From Gemmatimonadetes bacterium 13_1_20CM_4_69_16 (GTDB lineage: Bacteria; Gemmatimonadota; Gemmatimonadetes; Gemmatimonadales; GWC2-71-9), in contig MNIR01000064.1 in assembly GCA_001919865.1 (NCBI GenBank), forward strand, positions 1 through 62,700: a DNA stretch of 62,700 nt. Direction: 5' to 3'. A program made the translations under genes and the position numbers. Position 1 is the stretch's first letter, and the number at the start of each line of letters is the position of its first letter. Below, piece after piece: positions 25,884 through 34,187 of this stretch. The notes beneath the pieces are model-generated. The model saw only the letters and a program-made list of their open reading frames with translations. It had not been told where the DNA came from and did not search any database.

Positions 25884-27004
25884 TTCACCAGGCTGTCCGC
25901 CTTCTTCGGCTCGATCCAGCCCAGCTCTTTCTCTATGGCGTGCACGGTGGCGTAGTGCTCGGGCTGCGGCAGCATCGTCTTGAGGTACGCCTGGTACGTC
26001 GCCGCGTCGGTGATCGGCTCGCCCTCGACGCTGTACAACTTGTGGGCGTGCACGCCGATCTTGCGGTTGAACCGCGTGTCGGGGACCTTGAGCTGGCGCT
26101 CCCGCTCCGGGATGAAGAGGTTGAGCCGCTCGACCAACTTGGTGATTTCCTGGCGATACAATTCGCGACTGTACTCATTGAGCTTTGGCTTCTCGGGCTC
26201 CGTCTGGTTCTCCCGCTCGTCGTAGCGCCCCTTGAGGCCCCACACGTACGCCCAGTGGGCGGACGACGAATTGTCGGTGCCGAACAGGTCGAACGCCGTG
26301 GGAATCCACTTATAGAAGAAGCGCTGGATCACTTCGGGAGGCATTTTCCCGGCCTTCACAATCCGCAGCAAGCCGTTGTTTCCGGTCCCCAGATGGTAGG
26401 ACTCCTCCTTGAGCATGGGGATCATCGAGCGCGACAGCGGATCGAACGCCGAAGTGGAGAGCATCGTGAGCTGGAACTTGCCGTCGCGATCGATGAACTG
26501 CGTATAGGTGAAGAAATCGAGCCAGTTGTCGACCAGCTCGTTGAACGAGCCGAGCAGCCGCTCCCCGTCGTCGGCGCGGCGCTCCAGCAGCTTCGCGGCC
26601 TCGCGCTTGCCTTCGTCCCCGAAGTGGGCGCACAAGAGGTACGACATCTGCCAGCCGTGCCGCATCTCCTCGGTCATCACCCGCATCAGCGAGAGCAGGT
26701 CGTAGTCCGAGGGCGCGTGCTGCAGCAGGGTCCGCTGCTGCTCCACCGACGCGAACTCGGTATCACCCTGATACACGATGAGGTTGAGCAGCGCGTCGCG
26801 GATCCGCTGGTCGGGGATGTGCATCACGGTCGGCCACTTACGCTGGCCTTTGTAATGGCCGAACTCGATGTGCGGCACTTCCTGGTCCCCGAACTTCGCC
26901 TCGAACTTGAAGTTGCGAAGCTCGCCTTGGGGCAGGCCGATCGAGTCCTGCCAGTAGCGGAAGTAGTCGATCCATTCGTCGAAGTTGCCGAGCTTGCGGA
27001 CCAT
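25880..27004 (-). CDS. BoxB/PaaA-like di-iron acyl-CoA oxygenase
   Basis: The 374-residue protein resembles the ferritin-like catalytic subunits of benzoyl-CoA epoxidase (BoxB) and phenylacetyl-CoA epoxidase (PaaA). Shared segments are GDTEFASVEQQ, TEEMRHGWQMSYLLCAHFG, FIDRDGKFQL and KEESYHLG. The glutamate and ExxH pairs in these segments are the expected di-iron ligands. It is shorter than BoxB (about 470 residues). No reductase (BoxA, PaaE) or small subunits (PaaB-D) lie nearby, so the electron source is unknown. The start at 27004 (MVRKLGNFDEW) overlaps the stop of the isomerase gene as TGATG. Ring epoxidation of an aromatic acyl-CoA is the most likely role. Confidence 0.78.
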   Translation of the reverse strand: MVRKLGNFDEWIDYFRYWQDSIGLPQGELRNFKFEAKFGDQEVPHIEFGHYKGQRKWPTVMHIPDQRIRDALLNLIVYQGDTEFASVEQQRTLLQHAPSDYDLLSLMRVMTEEMRHGWQMSYLLCAHFGDEGKREAAKLLERRADDGERLLGSFNELVDNWLDFFTYTQFIDRDGKFQLTMLSTSAFDPLSRSMIPMLKEESYHLGTGNNGLLRIVKAGKMPPEVIQRFFYKWIPTAFDLFGTDNSSSAHWAYVWGLKGRYDERENQTEPEKPKLNEYSRELYRQEITKLVERLNLFIPERERQLKVPDTRFNRKIGVHAHKLYSVEGEPITDAATYQAYLKTMLPQPEHYATVHAIEKELGWIEPKKADSLVK

Positions 27005-27759
27005 CAATGGCTCCTCTTGGACAGCGCCGCCCCGATGCGCTGACGCGCCTCGGGGGTGGTGAACAATTCGTTTTGCTGCGCGATCTCCAGATCGAGCGTC
27101 GATGCGAGCGACCTCCCCTCGCTCGCGTACAGCGCCTCCTTGGCCCGCCGGACGGCCGCGGGGGGTTGGTTCGCCCACAGCTCGGCTGTGCGGCGGGTCT
27201 CCGTCGCGAGCTCGGCGTGCGGCACGACCCGGTCGAACAGGCCGAGCGCCAGCGCCTCGTCAGCCGGGACCATGCGCGCGCTCCACACGAGCTCGAGCGC
27301 CCGCGAGGTACCGACGAGCCGCGGCAGGAAGAAGCTCCCGCCCCAGTCGGGCACGAGCCCCAGCTTGTGAAACACCTGTCCGATCGACGCTTGATCGGAG
27401 GCGATGCGGTAATCGCAAGCGAGCGCCAGATTCGCCCCGCCTCCCGCCGCGGGCCCGTTCACGGCCGCCAACACCGGCTGTGGTGCGGAGCGGATGGTCA
27501 GCGTCACTTCCTTTCCGGCAGCGACCAGGGAGTGGCCGTCCGTCTCGAGCACGCTCAGGTCTGCACCGGCACAGAACGCCCGGCCCGCGCCGGTGAGGAC
27601 GATCACGCGCACGGCGTCGCTGCCCGCCAGCATGCGCAGTGCCTCGTGCAGCTCCTGGCACTGCTCCGCATCGAACGCGTTCAACTTCTCGGGCCGGTTC
27701 AGCGTCACCGTCCCGATCCCGGCGGCGATCTCCACCATCACACGGTCGTAGGCGGCCAT
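27004..27759 (-). CDS. Enoyl-CoA hydratase/isomerase, PaaG-like
   Basis: The 251-residue crotonase-fold protein has the oxyanion-hole segments AFCAGADLSVLE and NGPAAGGGANLALACD. The segment LVPDWGGSFFLPRLVG has Asp where simple hydratases have Glu, as in PaaG, the isomerase that turns ring-epoxide-CoA into oxepin-CoA. That and the neighbouring BoxB/PaaA-like oxygenase make a PaaG-like role likely, though a plain enoyl-CoA isomerase is possible. Confidence 0.85.
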   Translation of the reverse strand: MAAYDRVMVEIAAGIGTVTLNRPEKLNAFDAEQCQELHEALRMLAGSDAVRVIVLTGAGRAFCAGADLSVLETDGHSLVAAGKEVTLTIRSAPQPVLAAVNGPAAGGGANLALACDYRIASDQASIGQVFHKLGLVPDWGGSFFLPRLVGTSRALELVWSARMVPADEALALGLFDRVVPHAELATETRRTAELWANQPPAAVRRAKEALYASEGRSLASTLDLEIAQQNELFTTPEARQRIGAALSKRSH

Positions 27760-28826
27760 TTAGCTCCGCTCCACGATCAGGGCGATGCCCTGGCCGACCC
27801 CGATGCACATAGTCGCTAAACCGTAGCGCGACTTCGTTCGGCGTAGGGCGTGAACCAGAGTCGTCAGGATGCGAGCGCCGGTGGCGCCCAGCGGGTGGCC
27901 GAGCGCGATCGCGCCGCCGTAGATGTTGACGCGCGCGGGATCGAGCTTGAGCTCGCGGATACAGGCGATCGCCTGGGCGGCGAACGCTTCGTTCAGCTCC
28001 ACCAGATCGATTTGACCGATCGACAGTCCGGCGCGCTTCAGGACTTTCTGGGTCGCCGGGATCGGCCCGAGCCCCATACAGCTCGGATCCACGCCCGCCA
28101 CCGCCGTAGCGATCACCCGTGCCAGCGGTGTCGACGTCCCCTGTCCTCCCCCGTCTTTCCCCGTCAGCAGTAACGCGGCGGCCCCGTCGTTGATCCCGCT
28201 CGAACTGGCCGCCGTCACCGTGCCGTCCTGCTTGAATGCCGGCTTCAGCTTCGCCACCGCCTCGAGCGTGGTGCCGAGGCGAGGGTACTCGTCCTTTGAG
28301 AAGGTGGTGCCGTCGGGAAGCGGAACCGACACGAGCTCGTCGGTGAAAACGCAGTCCTTGAGCGCGCGCTCGGCGCGCCGCTGGCTCTCCAGCGCGAAGG
28401 CGTCCTGCTCGGCGCGGCCGATCCCGTAGCGCTCGGCGACGACTTCGGCCGTCTCTCCCAGCGAAATCGTCCATTCCTTCTTGAGGCGGGGATTCGTGAA
28501 GCGCCACCCGACCGTCGTGTCGGCGATCTCGGGAGCCGTGCGGCTCCAGGCGGCCCCTGGCTTGAGCATCACGTACGGCGCGCGGGTCATGCTCTCCACG
28601 CCACCCGCGATGAACACCTCTCCCTCGCCCGCCTGCGATTGTCCTCGCCCGCCTGGTTGGTGCACCCGAGGATCACGTCGTCGATCGAGCGCGGGTCGAT
28701 GCCGGAGCGCTCCACCACGGCTTTGATCGGAATCGCGGCGAGATCGTCCGCTCGTAGGCCCGCCAGGCTTCCGCCGTGCTTACCGACGGGAGTGCGCAGT
28801 GCCGTATAGAGGTACGCGCCGGTCAC
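27760..28826 (-). pseudogene. PaaJ/PcaF-like thiolase with internal deletion and frameshift
   Basis: The N-terminal part (GTG at 28826; YLYTALRTPVGKHGGSLAGL up to GCTNQAGEDNR near 28640) and the C-terminal part (from AGEGEVFIAGGVESM to MCIGVGQGIALIVE at 27760) are those of 3-oxoadipyl-CoA thiolase but lie in different frames. About 118 nt are missing between them, since 1067 nt remain of an expected 1185. The lost piece would hold the nucleophilic cysteine (NRLCGSG). The other active-site parts, GGAIALGHPLG and the C-terminal Cys, remain. A 13-bp direct repeat (28625-28637 and 28645-28657) lies at the junction. The gene cannot make an active thiolase as written. A genuine mutation and an assembly error are both possible. 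Confidence 0.85.
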
Positions 28827-30250
28827 AGGCCGATCCACACCGTTTTCGTCTCGGTGTAGTTGTCGAGGGCCTCGCGGCCGAGATCTCGTCCGAACCCGGA
28901 AAACTTGTAGCCCCCGAAGGGCGCCGCGGGATCGTAGAAGTTGTAAGTATTGACCCACACCGTGCCGGCCTTGATCGCCCGGGCGACGCGGTGCGCCTTT
29001 TGGACGTCCTTCGTCCAGATGCCTGCGGCCAGGCCGTACAGGGAGCGGTTCGCGAGGCGGATCCCCTCCTCCTCGTCGTCGAATGTCAGCACCGCCAGGA
29101 CGGGGCCGAAGATCTCCTCGTCCACGATCTTCATCCCCGGCTGCGCGGCGTCGAAGACGGTCGCCTCGACGTAGTAGCCCTTGCCGTTCACGGTGGCGGG
29201 CTTGCCGCCGGCGATGAGCCGTGCTCCCTCTTTTTGCCCGGCCGCGATGTAGGACAGCACCGTCTCCTGCTGCCGCTTCGAGACCACCGCGCCCAGCCGG
29301 GTGTTCTTGTCGAACGGATCGCCGGGGGTGAGCTTCTTGGCCCGCTCGGCGAGCTGCTCCACGATCTGGTCGTGGACCGCCCGTTCCACGAGCAAGCGCG
29401 AGCCCGCCGCGCACACCTCGCCTTTACCGTAGAAGATTCCCGTCTGCGCGCCGCGCACGGCGGCGCTGAGATCGGCGTCGGCGAAGATGATGTTGGGGCT
29501 CTTGCCGCCGAGCTCGAGTGTCACCCGCTTCACGGTCGCCGCGGCTTCGCGCATGATCCACTGGCCGACCTCGGTCGACCCCGTGAACGCGATCTTGTCC
29601 ACCCCCGGGTGCCGCACCAGCGCCGCCCCGGCGACCGCGCCGGGCCCGGGCACCACGTTCAGAGCGCCGGCCGGAAACCCGGCCTCGACCGCGAGCTCAC
29701 CCAGCATCAGGGCGGTGAGCGGCGTCTCGTGCGCCGGCTTGAGCACCACGGTACATCCGGCCGCCAGTGCCGGGGCGACCTTCCAGGAGGCGAGGTTGAG
29801 CGGGAAGTTCCACGGCACGATCGCGCCCACGACGCCCACCGGCTCGCGCAGCGTGTAGGTGAAGAAGTTGCCGTTCACGGGAAGGGTGTCGCCCGTGAGC
29901 TTGTCCGCCCAGCCCGCGTAGTAGCGGAAGGTCTCGATCGCCATCGCGACGTCGATCTTCGACTCGAACAGCGGCTTGCCGTTGTTCTTCGTCTCGACGT
30001 CGGCCAGGTCCTTGGAGCGCTGCTCGAGCAGGTCGGCGAGCCGGTAGAGCAGGGCGCCGCGTTTGCGAGCGGGGAGCTCGCGCCACTGCTTCGATTCGAG
30101 GCAGGCGCGCGCGGCCCGGACCGCCGCGTCGATTTCCGCCTCGCCCGCCTCGGCCACTTCGGCGAGCGGCTCCTCGGTGGCGGGGTTGGTGAGGCAGTAC
30201 CGCTTGGCCGCGGCCCGCCACTCGTTACCGATCAGCAGATCGGTCTTCAC
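28823..30250 (-). CDS. Aldehyde dehydrogenase
   Basis: The 475-residue NAD(P)-dependent enzyme has the ALDH motifs VPWNFPLNLASWKVAPALA, FTGSTEVGQWIM, the catalytic Glu in LELGGKSPN (about residue 247) and the Cys region, then EEIFGPVLAVLTF and FGGYKFSGFGRDLG. In the cysteine position the text reads GEVCAAGSRLLV, as is normal. Substrate cannot be read from sequence; in this operon an aromatic-derived or fatty semialdehyde is plausible. It overlaps both neighbours by 4 nt. Confidence 0.93.
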   Translation of the reverse strand: MKTDLLIGNEWRAAAKRYCLTNPATEEPLAEVAEAGEAEIDAAVRAARACLESKQWRELPARKRGALLYRLADLLEQRSKDLADVETKNNGKPLFESKIDVAMAIETFRYYAGWADKLTGDTLPVNGNFFTYTLREPVGVVGAIVPWNFPLNLASWKVAPALAAGCTVVLKPAHETPLTALMLGELAVEAGFPAGALNVVPGPGAVAGAALVRHPGVDKIAFTGSTEVGQWIMREAAATVKRVTLELGGKSPNIIFADADLSAAVRGAQTGIFYGKGEVCAAGSRLLVERAVHDQIVEQLAERAKKLTPGDPFDKNTRLGAVVSKRQQETVLSYIAAGQKEGARLIAGGKPATVNGKGYYVEATVFDAAQPGMKIVDEEIFGPVLAVLTFDDEEEGIRLANRSLYGLAAGIWTKDVQKAHRVARAIKAGTVWVNTYNFYDPAAPFGGYKFSGFGRDLGREALDNYTETKTVWIGL

Positions 30251-31062
30251 CGACCCTTGAACTCCGCCACGCGCTTCTCGACGTATGCGGCGATCCCTTC
30301 CTTCGCATCGTCCGACTGGAACAGCTGTTGCTGCAGCTCACGCTCCAGCGTCAGCCCGGACTCGAACGGCACCTCGGCGCCGGATTGGACCGCCCGCTTG
30401 ATCAGGCCGACCGCCTTCGACGCCTTGTGGGGTGGGGTGAACTGCTTCGCGAACAGCATCACCTGCTCCCAATAGTCGTCGGCGGGGAAGACCTCGTTCA
30501 CCAGGCCCAGCTCTTTGGCCTTGTCGAACGAGAACGTCTCGCCCTTCACCATCATCTCGATCGCGCGCGTCTTGCCCACGATGCGCGCCAGCCGCTGCGT
30601 GCCGCCCGTGCCGGGCAGCACGCCGAGGTTCACCTCCGGGAGGCCGATCTTCCCCGCGTTCTCCTTCGCGAGCCGGAGGTCGCACGCCATCGCGATCTCG
30701 AGCCCGCCACCTACGGTGTGCCCGTTGAGTGCAGCGATCGTGAGCTTGGGCGTATGCTCGAGGCGGTTGAGCGTTTCGTTGGCGTGCAGGCAGAAGAAGT
30801 ACTTGTAGCGCGGAGTGATGCTGTTCAGGTACGCGATGTTCGCGCCGGCCGAGAAGAACTTCTCGCCGTGGCCGCGCAGCACCACCACATGCGCGCCGTC
30901 GTCGAAGCGCGCCCGCAGGATCGCCTCGTCCAGCTGGCGCATCATCTCAAAGGTGTAGGTGTTCGCCGGCGGATCGTCCAGCTCGATGATCGCGACGCCG
31001 GCTTCGACCAGGTAATGCACCAGCGTCTTGTGCTCGGCCTTGGGTTCCGTCATCGTCGCCAT
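30247..31062 (-). CDS. Enoyl-CoA hydratase
   Basis: The 271-residue crotonase-family protein shows FFSAGANIAYLNS and NGHTVGGGLEIAMACDLRLA for the oxyanion hole, then GLPEVNLGVLPGTGGTQRLAR with the catalytic glutamate. This is the standard hydratase pattern and contrasts with the Asp-type copy at 27004-27759. It is the first catabolic gene after the TetR gene, 6 nt from its stop. Confidence 0.92.
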   Translation of the reverse strand: MATMTEPKAEHKTLVHYLVEAGVAIIELDDPPANTYTFEMMRQLDEAILRARFDDGAHVVVLRGHGEKFFSAGANIAYLNSITPRYKYFFCLHANETLNRLEHTPKLTIAALNGHTVGGGLEIAMACDLRLAKENAGKIGLPEVNLGVLPGTGGTQRLARIVGKTRAIEMMVKGETFSFDKAKELGLVNEVFPADDYWEQVMLFAKQFTPPHKASKAVGLIKRAVQSGAEVPFESGLTLERELQQQLFQSDDAKEGIAAYVEKRVAEFKGR

Positions 31063-31068
31063 GATGCG

Positions 31069-31662
31069 TCAGCCTCCCTGTACCGTGGAGCGCGCTTCGG
31101 CGAAGCCGCCGATGAAGATGCGCGCGATGAGCCCCGCGAGGCGGTCAGGATCGATCTCGCCGGCGGGGTCGTACCAGTTATAGATCCAGTTCATCATGCC
31201 GAACAGCGCATAGGCGGCCGCGCTTCGGTCCGCCCGCGACTCGTCGGGCGCGACGTCCCGCAGCAGGCCCTCGAGCAAGTCCACGTAGCGTCGCTTGATC
31301 GCGTTCACCTTGCGCTGGCGCTCGCCCGCGAGCGAGTTCGCCTCGTGCGACAGCACCTTCATCTCGGCGAGGTTCGCGGCGAAGAACGTCACATGGTGGC
31401 GGATGAACAGCTGGAGCCGCTCGACCGGGTCGGTGGCGGCGCGGAGCGCCTGCTCGGCGCCGGCGAGCACCCGCATGAAGCAGCGCTCCTGGATCAGGGC
31501 GAGCAGCTCGGCCTTGCCGCGCACGTAGTAATACATCCCGGCGAGCGACATCCCGCTCGCCGCCGCGAGATCGCGCATCGTGGTAGGGTGATAGCCCCGT
31601 TCGGCGAACACCGTCGCCGCCCGGGCCAGCAAGTGCTCCAGCCGCTCGTCGTAGGGGCGCAT
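31069..31662 (-). CDS. TetR/AcrR-family regulator
   Basis: The 197-residue protein has an N-terminal TetR helix-turn-helix (AATVFAERGYHPTTMRDLAAASGMSLAGMYYYVRGKAEL, residues about 12-50) and a helical ligand domain. It leads the 13-gene minus-strand operon. A perfect palindrome lies 3 nt before its start codon over the predicted transcription start, so autorepression lifted by an acyl-CoA or aromatic ligand is likely, as in FadR- and PaaR-type TetR proteins. Confidence 0.9.
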   Translation of the reverse strand: MRPYDERLEHLLARAATVFAERGYHPTTMRDLAAASGMSLAGMYYYVRGKAELLALIQERCFMRVLAGAEQALRAATDPVERLQLFIRHHVTFFAANLAEMKVLSHEANSLAGERQRKVNAIKRRYVDLLEGLLRDVAPDESRADRSAAAYALFGMMNWIYNWYDPAGEIDPDRLAGLIARIFIGGFAEARSTVQGG

Positions 31663-31665
31663 GAG

Positions 31666-31683
31666 TTCGAACGCTTGTTCGAA
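31666..31683. promoter_or_regulatory. Palindromic operator of the TetR regulator
   Basis: TTCGAAC-GCTT-GTTCGAA is a perfect 7-bp inverted repeat with a 4-nt centre, and a further half-site (TTCCGAA) adjoins it. It covers the predicted start site of the TetR-led operon. Confidence 0.65.
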
Positions 31684-31689
31684 TTCCGA

Positions 31690-31718
31690 ATGCTACTCAC
31701 TGGCACGGGGGACTTCAA
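31690..31718 (-). promoter_or_regulatory. Promoter of the TetR-led operon
   Basis: On the minus strand TTGAAG (31718-31713), a 17-nt spacer and TAGCAT (31695-31690) place transcription start near 31683, inside the palindromic operator. Confidence 0.65.
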
Positions 31719-31723
31719 GGGGC

Positions 31724-31779
31724 TGGAGGTTGTGGAGGGGTGGAGGTCCGGACGGCTCGATAAACCTCCACAACCTCCA
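31724..31779. repeat. GGAGG-unit inverted repeat upstream of the sigma factor gene
   Basis: A 15-bp arm (TGGAGGTTGTGGAGG) pairs perfectly with 31765-31779 across a 26-nt loop. Both arms continue as degenerate 8-9-nt units (GGTGGAGG; ACCTCCACC). It lies between the divergent TetR and sigma genes. A single arm of the same unit encodes the C-terminus of the S9 peptidase near 12140-12160. Confidence 0.75.
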
Positions 31780-31836
31780 CCAGCCTCCAGCAGCCTTAAT
31801 ATTCGCCTCATTCCCTGGTCCACCATCCGGAGCGTC

Positions 31837-32388
31837 ATGCCCCAAGCCGAGCCCGTCGCCGCGGTTCCGACCGATGCGGCGCTGATCGCCGCCTGGCAGG
31901 GCGGGGACGAGCAGGCCGCGGCCGAATTGGTCCGCCGGCACGCCCGAGCGCTGGCGCGGTTTCTCTCCGGCGCCGGCGCACTCGAGGCGGATCTCGACGA
32001 TCTGGTGCAGGAGACGTTCATTCGAGCGTTCCGCGCCGTCGGTCGGTTCCGGGGCCAATGTCGCTTCCGCACCTGGCTCCTGACGATCGGCGGGAACGTG
32101 CTGAAGGACGCGGCGCGTCGAGCGAAGCGGTCCCGCGCCGTGCCGCTGGGCGAAGACGTCCGCGCGACCGACGGAGACCCGCACGAGCGCGCCGTGGCGG
32201 GCGAAGCGGAGGGGCGCCTCCGGCAAGGGCTCGAGCGGCTGTCGCGGATGCAGCGTGAGGTGTTTCTGCTCCGCGCCCAGCAGGGGCTCGATTATGAGGA
32301 GATCGCCGCGGCGTTGGAGACCTCGCCCGGTGCCGCGCGCGTGCATTATCACCACGCCGTCAAACGGCTGAAGGAGTACCTGTCTTGA
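31837..32388 (+). CDS. ECF-type RNA polymerase sigma factor
   Basis: The 183-residue protein has sigma region 2 (DLDDLVQETFIRAFRAVGRF, then RTWLLTIGGNVLKD) and region 4 (LSRMQREVFLLRAQQGLDYEEIAAALE and the helix through HHAVKRLKEYL). It lacks regions 1 and 3, as ECF factors do. The ATG at 31837 is chosen because the longer frame upstream is unrelated. The next gene overlaps its stop as TTGA and probably encodes its membrane partner. Confidence 0.9.
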   Translation: MPQAEPVAAVPTDAALIAAWQGGDEQAAAELVRRHARALARFLSGAGALEADLDDLVQETFIRAFRAVGRFRGQCRFRTWLLTIGGNVLKDAARRAKRSRAVPLGEDVRATDGDPHERAVAGEAEGRLRQGLERLSRMQREVFLLRAQQGLDYEEIAAALETSPGAARVHYHHAVKRLKEYLS

Positions 32389-32813
32389 ACAGTCATGAAT
32401 TGCCAGACGCCAAGTTGCAAGAGCTCGCACAGCGGCTCGGCGTGGGCGCCGCCGAGCGGCTGGACGTCGAGCGCACCGCGCAGGCAGTGGTGACGCGGCT
32501 GCGCGACGCGCCGCCACTGACCGTGACCGCACGCCTTGGAATACAGCCCGCGTGGCTCAAGATCGCCGCGGCGGTCCTGCTGCTGCTGGGCGCGGGACTC
32601 GTGACGCGGGGACTGCGGCACGAGCCCAGGATGACGAGCACCCTGGTCGGGTCGGTGGCTGAGGACCTGAGCGACCTCACGCCTCCCCAGCTGCGCGAGA
32701 CGATCGCCTCGCTGGACCTGCCGTGGGGTCAGGAGAGTTGGCCCGTCGATACGGGACTGGAGGGGCTGAGTGCCGACGAGTTGCGGGCGCTGCTGCGCGC
32801 GCTGGAGGGTTGA
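32385..32813 (+). CDS. Single-pass membrane protein, possible anti-sigma factor
   Basis: The 142-residue protein starts at TTG inside the sigma gene stop. It has about 60 soluble residues, one membrane helix (AWLKIAAAVLLLLGAGLV, residues about 64-81) and an acidic periplasmic tail with DLTPPQLRETIASLDLP. There is no HxxxCxxC zinc anti-sigma motif. Topology and coupling to an ECF sigma gene suggest an anti-sigma role; this is inference from context. Confidence 0.7.
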   Translation: MNSHELPDAKLQELAQRLGVGAAERLDVERTAQAVVTRLRDAPPLTVTARLGIQPAWLKIAAAVLLLLGAGLVTRGLRHEPRMTSTLVGSVAEDLSDLTPPQLRETIASLDLPWGQESWPVDTGLEGLSADELRALLRALEG

Positions 32814-32817
32814 CGTG

Positions 32818-33369
32818 ATGAAGCGGTTCCTGTGGGTGCTCCTGCTCGTGACGGCCGCGCCGGCGCTGCCGGCCCAGAATCCCCCGGACTCGAGCGACGA
32901 GGTCGAGGCGCAGCAGCTGCGCCAGCAGATCCGCGAACGCTGGAGTCAGCGGGTCCGCCAGGACCTGAGCTTGTCGGACGAGCAGGCGGCGAAGCTGCAG
33001 GCGACCGAGCAGAAGTTCATGCAGCAGCGGATCGGCCTCGCCCAGCGGCAGCGGGACATTAACGAAGCGCTGCGCGGGCAACTCCAGCCCGGCGTGGCCG
33101 CGAACCCGGACAGCGTGCGACGCCTCATGGACGGTCGGGACCGGAACCGCGCCGCCCTCGCCCAGGTCGAGCGGGACGAGGACAAGGAGGTCGGAGGGTA
33201 TCTCACCCCGGTGCAGCACGCGCGCTATCAAATGATGCGGGAGCAGCTGCGGCGGCGCATTCAGGAGATCCGCGAGCAACGGCGGGCGCGCGTCCAGGGG
33301 AGGGGGGGAGCACCACGGCCCGGCGCGGCGCACCCGCGTCCGGCCAAGCCGCCGCGCCGCCGGCCCTAG
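32818..33369 (+). CDS. Periplasmic Spy/CpxP-like helical protein
   Basis: The 183-residue protein has a signal peptide (FLWVLLLVTAAPALPAQ) and a long alpha-helical, Gln/Arg-rich body with DLSLSDEQAAKLQATEQKF, the form of the LTxxQ motif of Spy/CpxP/ZraP proteins. The C-terminus is Arg/Pro-rich and disordered. It follows the sigma/membrane-protein pair by 4 nt, so the three probably form an envelope-stress unit like rpoE-rseA with a periplasmic sensor or chaperone. A GTG at 32815 is an alternative start. Confidence 0.75.
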   Translation: MKRFLWVLLLVTAAPALPAQNPPDSSDEVEAQQLRQQIRERWSQRVRQDLSLSDEQAAKLQATEQKFMQQRIGLAQRQRDINEALRGQLQPGVAANPDSVRRLMDGRDRNRAALAQVERDEDKEVGGYLTPVQHARYQMMREQLRRRIQEIREQRRARVQGRGGAPRPGAAHPRPAKPPRRRP

Positions 33370-33382
33370 CCGGCGCCGTCGA

Positions 33383-33829
33383 TCAGCCCGAGTGGCCTAT
33401 TCGCAGCCGCAGGGCGGCGTCGCGGGCGCGCAGGATCGCACGAGCGGCCGGCGTGTCCGACAGCAGCTCAAACACCCGCCAGTGCGAGTCGGACCACGCA
33501 ATCACAAACGCCTGTTTGCAGGCGGGGCAGCGCATGCTGACGGCTTGTTCCGGCAGCGCAGCCCGGGCCGAGCAACGCGGGCACACACCGTACCGCGAGC
33601 CCCAGTCGGCCGGCGGACTCGCGCCGCCGCGCAGCCGGGGCACTACGGACCACATACGAGGCCGAACCGGGAGCACTTGCAGGAAGGGACGCGGTACGGA
33701 GAGCGGCTGCCCGTGGACCTCGAGGACGGCTTCAGCGGTGCTGAGCTGCAGCACACGGTACCAAGCCCCGCGACGCAGGGGACATTGCGTTCGCGCCCTG
33801 ACCCTGGCCCATTGTTCTAATTGAGGCAT
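33383..33829 (-). CDS. Zinc-ribbon protein of the LRRGAWYR family (copy 2 of 3)
   Basis: The 148-residue protein shares the layout of the genes at 1052 and 35017: QWARVRA, then LRRGAWYRVLQL, SVPRPFLQVLP, MWSVVPRL, and the ribbon CPRC-x14-CPAC followed by FVIAWSD. It has an extra helical tail of about 35 residues (VFELLSDTPAARAILRARDA) that the others lack. It is convergent with the Spy-like gene. Function is unknown. Confidence 0.75.
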   Translation of the reverse strand: MPQLEQWARVRARTQCPLRRGAWYRVLQLSTAEAVLEVHGQPLSVPRPFLQVLPVRPRMWSVVPRLRGGASPPADWGSRYGVCPRCSARAALPEQAVSMRCPACKQAFVIAWSDSHWRVFELLSDTPAARAILRARDAALRLRIGHSG

Positions 33830-33938
33830 TGGCGCCCTCCGAGGGGCCGCAAGTGGCTAAGGCGAAGGGCGCGGCGGTGCTGCCAGCCCATTGGACACAC
33901 GATCTCGATCCGTGGGCGCGGGGGATGTGATATGGGAC

Positions 33939-33967
33939 ACTCTAGCGCCGCTCACTCGATCAGGCAA
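33939..33967 (-). promoter_or_regulatory. Promoter candidate for the zinc-ribbon gene at 33383-33829
   Basis: On the minus strand TTGCCT (33967-33962), a 17-nt spacer and TAGAGT (33944-33939) would start transcription near 33932, leaving a leader of about 100 nt. The rest of 33830-34054 shows no gene. Confidence 0.4.
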
Positions 33968-34054
33968 GCACACTCTCACGGCTGAGCCGCACAAGCTGTC
34001 AACGGGAGTCCCGCTCGTGCCATCGAGCAGGTAACTTGACGCTCGTGCGGGGGG

Positions 34055-34137
34055 GCCCGAGTGGCGGAATGGCAGACGCAGGGGACTCAAAATCCCCCGG
34101 GGGCAACCCCGTGAGAGTTCGACTCTCTCCTCGGGCA
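34055..34137 (+). tRNA. tRNA-Leu (anticodon CAA)
   Basis: The acceptor stem GCCCGAG pairs with CTCGGGC, followed by discriminator A. The anticodon stem GGGGA/TCCCC holds the loop CTCAAAA, giving anticodon CAA. A long variable arm (CGGGG-GCAA-CCCCG) marks a class II tRNA, and the T-loop reads GTTCGAC with stem GAGA/TCTC. The 3' CCA is not encoded. Confidence 0.95.
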
Positions 34138-34187
34138 TGTCGATTCCCTGTCCCGCAGACCTCTTGAGGGGTACGACATCCGCTACT

